Counted from the first letter of the stretch, positions 18,622-27,092 are shown. The stretch is 43,693 nt of DNA from Burkholderiales bacterium (GCA_026400275.1 JAPLPK010000218.1:1-43693), one strand, 5' to 3'. A program made the numbers and translations. Notes: generated from the letters alone by a model not told the origin.

Positions 18622-18660
18622 CTGCTTGCGCACAATATATAAGCTTCAGAGCCATTTTTT
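18605..18660. repeat. Family R repeat copy spanning the stop codon of the CHASE2 gene
   Basis: TGCTATCAAATAAGTAGC, TGCTTGCGCACAATATATAA, GCTTCAGAGCCATTTTTT. The TAG stop (18619-18621) of the upstream gene and its final codons (LLSNK) lie within the repeat. Confidence 0.82.
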
Positions 18661-18714
18661 GCAGATAAGCCCCCAGATGCCGACCCCCTGCGGCACTGCA
18701 CCGACAATAGGGCG

Positions 18715-20043
18715 ATGCATAGCCCCACGGACACCTATTCCCAACTGCGCGCAGGCCAACTGCACGGCATAGAACGGCTGGACCTGTCCTGCGGTTTGAC
18801 CGAGTTTCCACGCGAGATATTTGACCTGGCCGACAGCCTGCAGGTACTCAACCTGTCAGGCAACGCGCTGACCCAGCTGCCCGACGATCTACACCGGCTG
18901 CACCGCCTGCGCGTACTGTTCTGCTCCAACAATCCGTTCACCGAACTGCCCGCCGTGCTGGGCCAGTGCAGCAGCCTGCAGATGGTGGGCTTCAAATCCA
19001 ACCAGATCCGCCATGTGCCGGCCTCTGCCTTGCCGCCCGGCCTGCGCTGGTTGATCCTGACCGACAACCAGATCGACAGCCTGCCCGCAACCATAGGCCA
19101 GTGCAGCCAACTGCAAAAGCTCATGCTGGCCGGCAACCGGCTACGCCAACTGCCGCACGAGCTGGCGGGCTGCGAGCAACTGGAACTGCTGCGCATTTCC
19201 GCCAACCAGCTCAGCGCCCTGCCCGAATGGCTGCTGGAGCTGCCCCGCCTGGCCTGGCTGGCTTATGCCGGCAATCCGCTGGATACCGAGCGCGCCCCCT
19301 CCCCGGCACCGACAATCCCTTGGCAGCAGCTGCGCCTGCAGCACATTCTTGGCGAAGGCGCCTCCGGCGTGATTCACCAGGCCGAATTGCAGGAAGCCGA
19401 TGCAGCCCGCACCGTGGCCGTGAAGCTGTTCAAGGGTGCCGTCACCAGCGACGGTTGGCCACACAGCGAGATGGCGGCCTGCCTGGCCACGGGCGCACAC
19501 CCACACATCATCCCGGTGGCCGGCCCGCTGGCCGGGCACCCAGATGGCAAGGCCGGCCTGGTGCTGGAATACATACCGCCGCACTTCAGCACCTTGGCCG
19601 GACCACCCAGCCTGCAAAGTTGCACCCGCGATGTGTACCCGGCCGGAACGCAATTCACGCAGGAGAAAATCTTGCGCATCGCGCTCGGCGTGGCCCGCGC
19701 CGCCGCACATCTGCACAGCCAGGGCCTGCTGCATGGCGACCTGTATGCCCACAACCTGCAGTGCGGTGCCGACGGCAATTGCCTACTGGGCGATATGGGT
19801 GCCGCTGCCTTCTTGCCCGCCGACACAAACCTGTCACAGGCCCTGCAACGCCTGGAGGTACGCGCCTTTGGTTGCCTGCTGGAGGAACTTCTGGCCCATG
19901 CCGACAGTCCGGTAATAGCTGCATTGACCACGCTGCGTGACAGCTGCCTGCAGCCCCAGCCGGCGCTACGCCCTCTTTTCACCCCCATCGTGCAGTGCCT
20001 GCTGTCACTCAACACCCTGAAGGAACCCGTAGATGCTGCATAG
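18715..20043 (+). CDS. Leucine-rich-repeat protein with eukaryotic-like protein kinase domain
   Basis: A 442-residue cytosolic protein with no signal peptide or membrane helix. Residues ~18-190 hold seven to eight LRRs of the short bacterial type (LQVLNLSGNALTQLP, LRWLILTDNQIDSLP, LQKLMLAGNRLRQLP). Residues ~205-435 form a protein kinase: glycine loop LGEGASGV, Lys237 in VAVKLFK, HGDLYAHN with Asp342 (HGD replaces HRD), and GDMG in place of DFG. The activation segment is very short and no APE motif is seen, so the kinase is compact or atypical, but the core Lys, Asp, Asn, Asp are kept. The gene overlaps the antiporter gene by 11 bases. LRR-kinase fusions are typical of plants and rare in bacteria; substrate unknown. 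Confidence 0.9.
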   Translation: MHSPTDTYSQLRAGQLHGIERLDLSCGLTEFPREIFDLADSLQVLNLSGNALTQLPDDLHRLHRLRVLFCSNNPFTELPAVLGQCSSLQMVGFKSNQIRHVPASALPPGLRWLILTDNQIDSLPATIGQCSQLQKLMLAGNRLRQLPHELAGCEQLELLRISANQLSALPEWLLELPRLAWLAYAGNPLDTERAPSPAPTIPWQQLRLQHILGEGASGVIHQAELQEADAARTVAVKLFKGAVTSDGWPHSEMAACLATGAHPHIIPVAGPLAGHPDGKAGLVLEYIPPHFSTLAGPPSLQSCTRDVYPAGTQFTQEKILRIALGVARAAAHLHSQGLLHGDLYAHNLQCGADGNCLLGDMGAAAFLPADTNLSQALQRLEVRAFGCLLEELLAHADSPVIAALTTLRDSCLQPQPALRPLFTPIVQCLLSLNTLKEPVDAA

Positions 20044-21751
20044 CACCCCCTTGATCACCACCATTGCCACGGCGCTCGGACTTGCCCTCGTGTTCGGCTT
20101 TCTGGCTGTGCGGGTCAAGCTGCCCGCACTGGTGGGCTATCTGCTGGCCGGGGTGCTGATCGGCCCATTCACACCTGGCTTCGTGGCCGACGGCCAGATC
20201 GCCGCCGAGCTGGCCGAGATCGGGGTGATGCTGCTGATGTTTGGCGTGGGCATGCATTTCTCGCTGGACGACCTGATGTCGGTGCGCAAGATCGCCCTGC
20301 CCGGTGCGGTGCTGCAGATCGCGGTGGCCACGGCCATGGGCGCGGGTGTGGCGCATTTCTGGGGCTGGCCCATCGGCGAGGCCCTGGTGTTTGGCCTGGC
20401 GCTATCGGTGGCCAGCACCGTGGTGCTGCTGCGCGCACTGGAATCGCGCGGCGCGCTGGACTCGATGAACGGCAAGATCGCCGTGGGCTGGCTGGTGGTG
20501 GAAGACCTGGCCATGGTGCTGGTGCTGGTGCTGCTGCCGCCGCTGGCGGGCGCACTGGGCGGCAACGTGCCCGACGACAGCCACGGCGGTGGCGGCAATC
20601 TGTGGCTCAGCCTGGGGCTGACGCTGCTGAAGGTGTCGGCTTTTGTGGGCCTGATGCTGGTGGTGGGCCGGCGCGTATTCCCCAAGCTGCTGTGGCTGGT
20701 GGCACGCACCGGTTCGCGCGAGCTGTTCACCCTGTGCGTGATCGCTGCGGCTGTCAGCATCGCCTATGGGGCGGCCATGCTGTTTGGCGTGTCGTTTGCG
20801 CTGGGCGCCTTCTTTGCAGGCATGGTGATGCGCGAGTCCGAGTTCAGCCACCGTGCCGCCGAAGATTCGCTGCCGCTGCGCGAAGCGTTTGCGGTGCTGT
20901 TCTTTGTATCGGTGGGCATGCTGTTCGACCCCATGGTGCTGGTGCACCAGCCGCTGCAGGTCCTGGCGGTGCTGGCCATCATCATTGTCGGCAAATCGAT
21001 CGCCGCTGCTGCTTTGGTGCTGGTGTTCCGCTACCCGCTGAACACCGCGCTGAACGTGTCCGCCAGCCTGGGGCAGATTGGCGAGTTTTCTTTCATCCTG
21101 GCCGGTCTGGGCGCCAGCCTGGGCCTGCTGCGGCCCGAGGGGCAAAGCCTGATTCTGGCCGGCGCCCTGTTGTCCATCGCCGTGAACCCGCTGGTGTTCA
21201 AAGGCGCAGACTGGCTGGAACAGTGGGTGGAAGCCCACCCGTCACTCAGGCACCGCTTCGCACGCAGCACCGACCACCTGGCCGAGCTGCCCATGGACAC
21301 GCATGAAAAATACCTGTCGCGCCAGGTCGTGCTGGTGGGCTATGGCCGGGTTGGCAAGCGCCTGGCCTTAGAGCTGGGTGTGCAAGGCATTCCGTTTGTG
21401 GTGGTGGAGCAAAACCGGGAGCGCGTGGAGCAATTACGCGCCCATGGCCTGACCGCCGTATCTGGCGACGCTGCCGACGCTGCCGTGCTGATACAGGCGC
21501 ATATTGCCCACGCCAGCATGCTGGTGGTGGCCACGCCTGACGCCTTCAATGTGCGTCAGATGGTGGAGAACGCCCGCATGCTCAACCCGGCCATAGAAAC
21601 CGTGGTGCGTACCCACAACGAAACCGAGGCCGAGCTGCTGCAGCAGGAAGGGATAGGCCGTGTCTTCCTGGGTGAAGACGAGCTAGCCCACAGCATGGGC
21701 CGGCATGTACTGGAGCGCTTTGGCAAGACTGCAGAGCCTAGCCACGCATAA
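20033..21751 (+). CDS. Kef-type monovalent cation:proton antiporter (CPA2) with TrkA-N domain
   Basis: A 572-residue membrane protein: about 12 membrane helices in residues 1-390 of the Na/H-exchanger fold (CPA2 family), then a cytosolic Rossmann RCK/TrkA-N domain starting at RQVVLVGYGRVGKRLA with the NAD-binding GYGRVG. It resembles E. coli YbaL/KefB. Such proteins export K+ (or Na+) against H+ and are gated by nucleotides or glutathione adducts. The glutathione-binding residues of KefC are not evident to me, so YbaL-like is safer than KefB. Start ATG 20033 overlaps the kinase gene by 11 bases, preceded by GAAGGAACC, so the two are translationally coupled. It ends before a hairpin at 21774. 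Confidence 0.92.
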   Translation: MLHSTPLITTIATALGLALVFGFLAVRVKLPALVGYLLAGVLIGPFTPGFVADGQIAAELAEIGVMLLMFGVGMHFSLDDLMSVRKIALPGAVLQIAVATAMGAGVAHFWGWPIGEALVFGLALSVASTVVLLRALESRGALDSMNGKIAVGWLVVEDLAMVLVLVLLPPLAGALGGNVPDDSHGGGGNLWLSLGLTLLKVSAFVGLMLVVGRRVFPKLLWLVARTGSRELFTLCVIAAAVSIAYGAAMLFGVSFALGAFFAGMVMRESEFSHRAAEDSLPLREAFAVLFFVSVGMLFDPMVLVHQPLQVLAVLAIIIVGKSIAAAALVLVFRYPLNTALNVSASLGQIGEFSFILAGLGASLGLLRPEGQSLILAGALLSIAVNPLVFKGADWLEQWVEAHPSLRHRFARSTDHLAELPMDTHEKYLSRQVVLVGYGRVGKRLALELGVQGIPFVVVEQNRERVEQLRAHGLTAVSGDAADAAVLIQAHIAHASMLVVATPDAFNVRQMVENARMLNPAIETVVRTHNETEAELLQQEGIGRVFLGEDELAHSMGRHVLERFGKTAEPSHA

Positions 21752-21773
21752 GGCACCGGAAAAAAGAACAAAA

Positions 21774-21816
21774 AAATAGCTGCTAGCGCACGTTCTGTAT
21801 GCACTAGCAGCTATTT
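21774..21816 (-). terminator. Family R repeat acting as strong intrinsic terminator
   Basis: Perfect 13-bp stem AAATAGCTGCTAG / CTAGCAGCTATTT with a 17-nt loop. On the minus strand it is followed by TTTTTTTGTTCTTTTTT, a near-ideal T-run, and lies 36 bases past the stop of the small gene at 21852. It therefore terminates the small-gene operon. For the plus-strand antiporter gene it gives only a hairpin without T-run. Its sequence is a clear family R copy (whole copy about 21771-21827). Confidence 0.82.
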
Positions 21817-21851
21817 ATTCCATAGCGCCGTCACGCGGACGGCGGCTGGAT

Positions 21852-22058
21852 TTAGACGATGGCGGTCAGTTCCGAAGAATGGACGAAGCCGGTACCAGCA
21901 CGTGGCCATTCCACCAGCACGCCCTTGTCGGTCTGGGCGATCACATAGCCGTCGGTACGCAAGATGCTGCCGCGACGCACCAAATTAACCCGTTCGCCGG
22001 GAGCAAACGTAGCAGCAGCGACAGTGAACAAAGATTTCAAAAAGAAGAGAACTTGCAT
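21852..22058 (-). CDS. Small protein of unknown function (68 aa)
   Basis: Starts MQVLFFLKSLFTVAAATF, an N-terminal hydrophobic segment, then a basic, beta-rich part (PGERVNLVRRGSILR, VIAQTDKGVLVEWPRAG, FVHSSELTAIV) that reads like a small SH3-like barrel. ATG 22058 was chosen over upstream starts because TCAGGATA is 7 bases before it. It lies 60 bases after the DUF3563 gene and is followed by a strong terminator, so the two probably form one short transcript. Family not recognised. Confidence 0.7.
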   Translation of the reverse strand: MQVLFFLKSLFTVAAATFAPGERVNLVRRGSILRTDGYVIAQTDKGVLVEWPRAGTGFVHSSELTAIV

Positions 22059-22118
22059 GGTAAATATCCTGAATGTTTCAGGCCCTGGCGGGCCTGCCGG
22101 CACAGCGGCCGTGGTGGT

Positions 22119-22283
22119 TTAGTGAGACTGCAGCCAGCCCCGCTGGCGGGATTCCAGGTCGGCAAGCGACTGGGATTTGCTGAGATAGCTCTCAACATCG
22201 CGGGATTCGTGCTGTTCAAAACTACGGCTAATTGCCTGGGCAGCACGCCGAGCGGACAACAAAATGAATAGAGCGATGTTCAT
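22119..22283 (-). CDS. DUF3563-like small protein (54 aa)
   Basis: ATG 22283 (MNIALFILLSARRAAQAISR) to TAA 22119. GGAG is 8 bases before the ATG. The segment SYLSKSQSLADLESRQRGW matches the DUF3563 pattern (YLxxxxDLxDLExRxR) known from short betaproteobacterial proteins of unknown role. The product is an N-terminal helix plus an acidic/basic amphipathic helix. It is first in a two-gene minus-strand unit with the 68-residue protein. Confidence 0.75.
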   Translation of the reverse strand: MNIALFILLSARRAAQAISRSFEQHESRDVESYLSKSQSLADLESRQRGWLQSH

Positions 22284-22316
22284 AGCTAGAACTCCAAATT
22301 TAGAGGTTTACCCTTT

Positions 22317-22332
22317 CTAGGGTTAACCCTAG
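22317..22332. promoter_or_regulatory. Perfect 16-bp palindrome upstream of DUF3563 gene; candidate operator
   Basis: CTAGGGTTAACCCTAG is fully self-complementary with no spacer. It is 33 bases upstream of the ATG at 22283. A promoter can be drawn over it on the minus strand (TTAACC, 18-base spacer, TAAATT), which would place the palindrome across the -35 element. The regulator is unknown. Confidence 0.5.
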
Positions 22333-22558
22333 TATCGCACAAAGTGGGTGCGCGCGTGCACGAATACGTGCGCTTAAGCCGAGTTTGTTTGCGATAAGTC
22401 ACACTTTAGGTGCATGACCTAGTGGCAGGGCAGAAACGCTGGTACGGCATAGGCAAGCCTCGTAACATGGACCCTGCCTGCCTCCAGCCTGCACTGAAAA
22501 CACTTTGCGAACTGCCGAAGAGCAGGCGCCAAGATGCCCGCCCTACAGAAAGCGCACC

Positions 22559-23719
22559 ATGGATTCAATCGGCCAGCAAGTCGAAATGGAGATTGCGTCG
22601 ATCATCGCCAACCGCATGCGGATGACGACCCTGACCTCTGTTTTTGGCTATGGCCTGCAGGCCTTCGTCCTCAAGGACTATGTCCCGCATACCCTTCTGA
22701 CGCTGTGGGTGTGCGCCTTAGTGTGCTGCGAAATCATCAACCATGTGCTGGCCGTACGAGCACGTACGCAGCTGCACAACGCGCGCACCCGAAACCGCTA
22801 CCTGCGCCGGCAGATGTGCGGCGTGCTGTTATCGGGTAGTTGCTGGGGCTTGTCGTCCTGGCTACCGGACTTGTGGCAGCAGCCGCTGGCCTTCGTCAGC
22901 AACTTCTCCATACTGGTGCTGGTGGGTATTTTCGCCATCCACAATATGTGTCTGCGCTGGGAGCTACTCGCGGCATTTAGCGCAGGCCTGATAGGCAGCA
23001 CATTCGTTCTTGCCGTGGGCCAGGCAGACGGATTCTCGGCTATCGCAATCGCTGCGAGCGCAATTGGCTTTGGAATGGTCCAGGTTTACGGCTTCTCTTC
23101 CCGGCAGTTGCAGAAAAAACAGATCCTCAACCACTTCGAAATGCAAAAACTCGCCGAAGAGGTGACGCAAAAGAACAAAGAGCTGACACGCCTGGTCGAG
23201 GAGGTAGAACACCTGGCATCCCACGACCCCTTAACCCACTGTCTGAACCGGCGCGCCCTGTCTGAACGCTACAGCAGTGCCGGTGCGCGTGGCCCGGCCA
23301 GCAGCAACAGCAGCCGCCCGCTGGGCGTAATCATGGTCGATGCCGACCATTTCAAGAAGGTCAACGACCAGCACGGGCACGACGCGGGCGACCAGGTGCT
23401 GGTGGCCATAGTGGGCAGGATGACCTCCCAGCTGCGGGCGTCGGACAGCCTGGCCCGCTGGGGTGGAGAAGAGTTTTTATGCGTACTGCCCGGTGTGCAG
23501 ATGGATGGTCTGCAGGCTCGTGCGGAGCGTATACGCCGCGCCATCGCGGACCACCCCGTGAGCTGCCAGACCCATAGCCTGAACATCACGGCCTCACTGG
23601 GCATTGCACTGATGCGCGAACAGGAAAGCTTCGAAGATACGGTCAAGCGCGCAGACCAGGCCCTGTACCAGGCAAAGCATGCCGGCCGCAACCGGGTTGT
23701 AGGTGAAATCAGCCTCTAG
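22559..23719 (+). CDS. Membrane diguanylate cyclase (GGDEF)
   Basis: A 386-residue protein: five to six membrane helices in residues 15-185 (LTLWVCALVCCEIINHVLAV, FVSNFSILVLVGIFAI), a coiled coil (QKKQILNHFEMQKLAEEV), then GGDEF with DADHFKKVNDQHGHDAGD, RWGGEEFLCVLPG and an I-site RASD. It should be catalytically active and product-inhibited. ATG 22559 (MDSIGQQVEME) follows AGAAAGCGCACC, a weak ribosome site; an in-frame ATG at 22505 is less likely. The C-terminal residues EISL and stop TAG (23717-23719) fall within a family R repeat. Sensor domain family is not recognised. No cognate effector gene adjoins. Confidence 0.92.
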   Translation: MDSIGQQVEMEIASIIANRMRMTTLTSVFGYGLQAFVLKDYVPHTLLTLWVCALVCCEIINHVLAVRARTQLHNARTRNRYLRRQMCGVLLSGSCWGLSSWLPDLWQQPLAFVSNFSILVLVGIFAIHNMCLRWELLAAFSAGLIGSTFVLAVGQADGFSAIAIAASAIGFGMVQVYGFSSRQLQKKQILNHFEMQKLAEEVTQKNKELTRLVEEVEHLASHDPLTHCLNRRALSERYSSAGARGPASSNSSRPLGVIMVDADHFKKVNDQHGHDAGDQVLVAIVGRMTSQLRASDSLARWGGEEFLCVLPGVQMDGLQARAERIRRAIADHPVSCQTHSLNITASLGIALMREQESFEDTVKRADQALYQAKHAGRNRVVGEISL

Positions 23720-23760
23720 CGCAGGTAAATCATGCGCAAGCAGCTATTGAATCAATAGCA
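23705..23760. repeat. Family R repeat copy spanning the 3' end of the GGDEF gene
   Basis: In reverse complement: TGCTATTGATTCAATAGC, TGCTTGCGCATGATTTACC, TGCGCTAGAGGCTGATTTC. It contains the cyclase stop codon and ends one base before the thiQ stop region, in a convergent gap. Confidence 0.82.
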
Positions 23761-23761
23761 A

Positions 23762-24406
23762 TTACCACAGCCTCTGCAAACGCCCATCCACCAGGCGCAG
23801 GCCACGTGTGGCCATGGCACGGGCTTCGGCCTCGTCGTGCGTCACCAGCACGGCGGCCATACCAGCTTCGAAGATGCGCTGGCGAAACTCGGCCTGTAAG
23901 CCCTGGCGCAAAGCCGCATCCAGCGCAGAAAACGGCTCGTCCAGCAGCAAGGCGCGCGGCGCGGTGATGAGTGCGCGGGCCAAGGCCACGCGCTGCTGCT
24001 CGCCGCCGGACAAGGTCCAGACGCGGTGGCGGGCGTGGCTAGCCAGGCCGAAGCGTGCCAGCATGGCTTCGGCGCGCAGGCGGGCCTCGGCCTTTTTCAC
24101 CCGCTGCTCCACCAGGCCGAAAGCCACGTTGTCGCGCACATCCAGGTGCGGGAACAGCGCAAAGTCCTGGAACATCAGGGCAAAGCCGCGCCGCTCGGGC
24201 GGTAGCTGGGTAATGTCCTGCGCATCGAACCAGACGCTGCCGGACTCAGCCTCCTCCAGCCCGGCCGCTATTTTCAAAAGCGTGCTTTTGCCGCTGCCCG
24301 ACGGGCCCAGCAGGGCCACGATTTCGCCCTCGGCCACCTGCAGGCTGAGCTGGTCGGCCAGCAAGCGCACGCCATAGTGTTTGGTGATGGATCGCAGTTC
24401 AAGCAT
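23762..24406 (-). CDS. thiQ: Thiamine ABC transporter ATP-binding protein
   Basis: A 214-residue cytosolic ATPase with Walker A GPSGSGKST (about residue 34), Q-loop MFQDFALFPH, signature LSGGEQQRVALARAL, Walker B ALLLDEPFSALD and switch His in VTHDEAEA. Short length and lack of a C-terminal TOBE domain fit ThiQ. It overlaps the end of thiP by 8 bases. The operon is preceded by a TPP riboswitch, which makes the substrate (thiamine, TMP or TPP) secure despite generic ABC motifs. Confidence 0.93.
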   Translation of the reverse strand: MLELRSITKHYGVRLLADQLSLQVAEGEIVALLGPSGSGKSTLLKIAAGLEEAESGSVWFDAQDITQLPPERRGFALMFQDFALFPHLDVRDNVAFGLVEQRVKKAEARLRAEAMLARFGLASHARHRVWTLSGGEQQRVALARALITAPRALLLDEPFSALDAALRQGLQAEFRQRIFEAGMAAVLVTHDEAEARAMATRGLRLVDGRLQRLW

Positions 24407-25982
24407 GGGGAGGATGGGTGGGTTCGGCCCGTCGCGGGCCTTCGATCAACGCAAACGCCGCCAAGGCCAGCGCCATCAGCAGGCAGGCCAACACCAGCGC
24501 CGCATCACCATTGGCCGCACCTGGCCGGCCCAGGCGCTGGTAGACCAAGGTGGTCAGCGTGGCCCATTCAGGGCGGGATAAAAACAAGGTGACCGCAAAC
24601 TCGCCGAGCGCCGTGGCGGCCGCAAACGCCATGCCCCGGCGCAGCGCAGGCGCCACCAGCGGCAGCGTGACACGCCAGAACAACCGCCAGGGGCTGGCAC
24701 CCAGGCTGCGCGCCGCCTGCAACACATGCGCCGGGAGGCTGTCCAAAGCGGCTGCCAGGAATTTGGCGATGAAAGGATAAGCCAGCACGGCGTAGGCGCA
24801 GAGCAGCAGCGCCAGGCTGGCGGTCCACTGCGGGTACAGCAGCAGCAGGCCAAAGGCCACGGTGATAGGCGACACCACAAACGGCAAGAAAGCCGCCGCG
24901 CGCATCGCCAGCGACTGCTGCGCCGCCAAGGCATGCAAAAGCCCCAGCACGGTAGCCAGCAGCAGCGCGACGGCCGAAAAGCGCAAGGTGTTCCACAGCG
25001 CAGCCAGGGTATCGGCCTCCAGCAGCACGGCCCAGGTCTGCCAGCCCGCGTGCAGCGCGCGCCACAAAATGGCTGCGATGGGAGCGGCGCAGACAAACAA
25101 CAGCACCGCACATGCGCCCCCCACGCCCAGCCAATGCACGGGCCGGCTGGGGCGGCGGCGTGCGATGGGCTGTACACGGCCGGGCGTGGCCAGGCGCTTT
25201 TCAATGGCGGCATAACCCCAGGCCACGGCACCGGTCAGCAGCAGCATCCACAGCGCCAGTAGGCTGGCCGGGGCCAGTTGCAGCTCGCGCGCCACCAGGC
25301 TGTAGATCTCCACCTCCACCGTGGCATAGCGCTGGCCCCCCAGCACCAGCGCCAGGCCGAAGCCGGCAAAGCAGTACAAGAACACCAGGCACAAGCTGGA
25401 CGCCAGCCAGGGTGCGATTGCCGGCCACTCCACGCGCCGGAAGGCCCGCCACGGGCTGGCACCCAGGCTGCGCGCGGCGGCCACGCGCTGGGCGTTGACC
25501 TGCTCCAACGCATCCACCCCGGCGCGCACCACCACGCACAGGTTGAAAAACAGATTGCCATAGAGCAGCAGCCAGGGAGAGTCTTGCAGCTCCAGCCCCA
25601 AGGCATTGCTCAGCAGGCCGTGTGGCCCCCACAGCGCCAGCACGCCCACGGCGGCCACCAGGGTGGGCACCACGAAGGGCAACATCAGCAGGCGCAGAAC
25701 CAGGCGGCGCCCTGCAAACTCCCACCGCGCCAGCACCCAGGCCACGGGCAGGCCCAGCAGCAACGCAGCCGCACAAGTGGCGCCCGCCTGCAGCAGCGAC
25801 CACAGCACGCGCCAGCGCAGATACGGGTCAGTCCACACCGCCCAAAGCGACGGCGCGGGCCCGGTGGCCAGCTCCCCCCAGAAGCCTTCGAAGCCCAGGC
25901 GCAGCACCGGCGCCACCAGCAGCACCGCCAGGCACAGCAGCGGCAGCGCTGCCAGCAAGCTCTGGCGGCGGGTAATAGCCAC
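24399..25982 (-). CDS. thiP: Thiamine ABC transporter permease
   Basis: A 527-residue inner-membrane protein with two fused permease halves, about 12 membrane helices, each half carrying the EAA loop (ARSLGASPWRAFRRVEWP near residue 190; ARSLGASPWRLFWRVTLP near residue 435). This fused layout is the ThiP/FbpB arrangement; the neighbours and riboswitch single out thiamine. It starts 12 bases after thiB and overlaps thiQ. Confidence 0.93.
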   Translation of the reverse strand: MAITRRQSLLAALPLLCLAVLLVAPVLRLGFEGFWGELATGPAPSLWAVWTDPYLRWRVLWSLLQAGATCAAALLLGLPVAWVLARWEFAGRRLVLRLLMLPFVVPTLVAAVGVLALWGPHGLLSNALGLELQDSPWLLLYGNLFFNLCVVVRAGVDALEQVNAQRVAAARSLGASPWRAFRRVEWPAIAPWLASSLCLVFLYCFAGFGLALVLGGQRYATVEVEIYSLVARELQLAPASLLALWMLLLTGAVAWGYAAIEKRLATPGRVQPIARRRPSRPVHWLGVGGACAVLLFVCAAPIAAILWRALHAGWQTWAVLLEADTLAALWNTLRFSAVALLLATVLGLLHALAAQQSLAMRAAAFLPFVVSPITVAFGLLLLYPQWTASLALLLCAYAVLAYPFIAKFLAAALDSLPAHVLQAARSLGASPWRLFWRVTLPLVAPALRRGMAFAAATALGEFAVTLFLSRPEWATLTTLVYQRLGRPGAANGDAALVLACLLMALALAAFALIEGPRRAEPTHPPHA

Positions 25983-25994
25983 TAGTTCAGGCCA

Positions 25995-27041
25995 CTATTT
26001 CAGAACCACCTGCGTCCAGCGGGCGACCCAGGCCGTGCCCTTGTCGGCAATGGTCTCGGCGGGCAGGCTGTCAAACGCGGTGGGCTCGACCGCATGGCGC
26101 ATCACATCGGCCAGGGCCGTGTGGGCTTCCACCGGGTACATCCACATACTGGTTTGCAGGGCTTGCTGCACCGTGCCAGCGCGCATGAAGCGTATGAATT
26201 TGGCGGCGGCTTCGCGCTGCCCGCCACCCGCGACCAGGGCCACACCCTCAACTTGGCGGAACACGCCGCCTTTGAGGAACAGGTTGGCGGTGGGCGATTC
26301 GCTGATCTTTTCCTTGCTGTAGAACACCTCGGCCGCCGGGCTGGTGGCATAGCTGACCACCAGGGGGCGGCTGCCGCCGTTGCGGCTGAATTCGGTGTAG
26401 TAGGCCTCGGTCCAGCCCTTCACCACCTTCACGCCGTTGGCGCGCATGCGGCCCCACCAGTCGAAGGCTTTCTCCTCGCCCATGCCGGCCACCGTGGCCA
26501 GCAGGAAAGCGTAGCCGGGACTGGAGGTGGCGGGGTTGGGCACCACCAGCAGGTTACGGTAGACCGGCTGGGTCAAATCCTCCAGCGTCTTGGGCAAGGC
26601 CAGGCCGCTCTTGGCGAAGGCGGCCTTGTCGAAATTCAGCGTGACGAAACCGTAGTCCACCGCCACCACATTCGTGCCCACCTGTGTCACCGGCGAGCCC
26701 TGGGTGTAGGTGACGGGCTCCAGCACCTTGGCGGCCTGGGCCTTGGCGACCAGCGCGTTGTCCAGGCCAAACACCACATCCGCAATGGGTTGTGCGCGGG
26801 TCAGTATCAGCTTGTTCAACATTTCACCGGCGTCACCGGCCTTGATCAGGCTGAGTTTGACACCGGCATCGGCCTCGAACTGGGCCAGCAAGGGCTTGGG
26901 TAGATCGAAAGAACTGTGCACCAGCACGCGCAGTTCATTGTTGGCCGCCAGAGCGGGGAAGCTGCAGAGAGCGGCCAGCGCGGTGGCGGCCCCGATGAAC
27001 GTACGGCGTGTACTAGAAGCAGAAGCGCGGCGGTGGAACAT
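25995..27041 (-). CDS. thiB: Thiamine-binding periplasmic protein
   Basis: A 348-residue substrate-binding protein. Residues 1-32 are a signal with twin arginines (STRRTFIGAATALAAL, cleavage near ALAANN), so Tat export is possible. The body is colinear with ThiB: ELRVLVHSSFDLPKPLL, EADAGVKLSLIKAGDAGEML, DVVFGLDNALVAKA, PVTYTQGSPVT and GGVFRQVEGVALVAGG. GAAAGG lies 4 bases before ATG 27041. It is the first gene of thiBPQ. The riboswitch and a hairpin close to the ribosome site lie in its leader. Confidence 0.93.
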   Translation of the reverse strand: MFHRRASASSTRRTFIGAATALAALCSFPALAANNELRVLVHSSFDLPKPLLAQFEADAGVKLSLIKAGDAGEMLNKLILTRAQPIADVVFGLDNALVAKAQAAKVLEPVTYTQGSPVTQVGTNVVAVDYGFVTLNFDKAAFAKSGLALPKTLEDLTQPVYRNLLVVPNPATSSPGYAFLLATVAGMGEEKAFDWWGRMRANGVKVVKGWTEAYYTEFSRNGGSRPLVVSYATSPAAEVFYSKEKISESPTANLFLKGGVFRQVEGVALVAGGGQREAAAKFIRFMRAGTVQQALQTSMWMYPVEAHTALADVMRHAVEPTAFDSLPAETIADKGTAWVARWTQVVLK

Positions 27042-27053
27042 GCATGCCTTTCA

Positions 27054-27074
27054 ATGCGCCAGCAAGGGGCGCAT
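27054..27074 (-). promoter_or_regulatory. Leader hairpin next to thiB ribosome site
   Basis: Perfect 7-bp stem ATGCGCC / GGCGCAT with a 7-nt loop on the minus strand, between the riboswitch and thiB. Its 3' arm ends 2 bases before GAAAGG. No T-run follows, so it would act on translation start (ribosome-site masking) rather than as terminator. The 3' arm or loop could pair elsewhere in the absence of TPP; I could not fold it. Confidence 0.5.
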
Positions 27075-27092
27075 GGAAGGCCGCAGCCCCAT

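Noticed and set aside
20137-21238. Long antisense frames under the Kef-type antiporter, and similar ones under thiP and mutL
   Set aside because: Typical high-GC shadow frames: Arg/His/Gln-rich, no ribosome sites, no motifs, fully inside strong genes.
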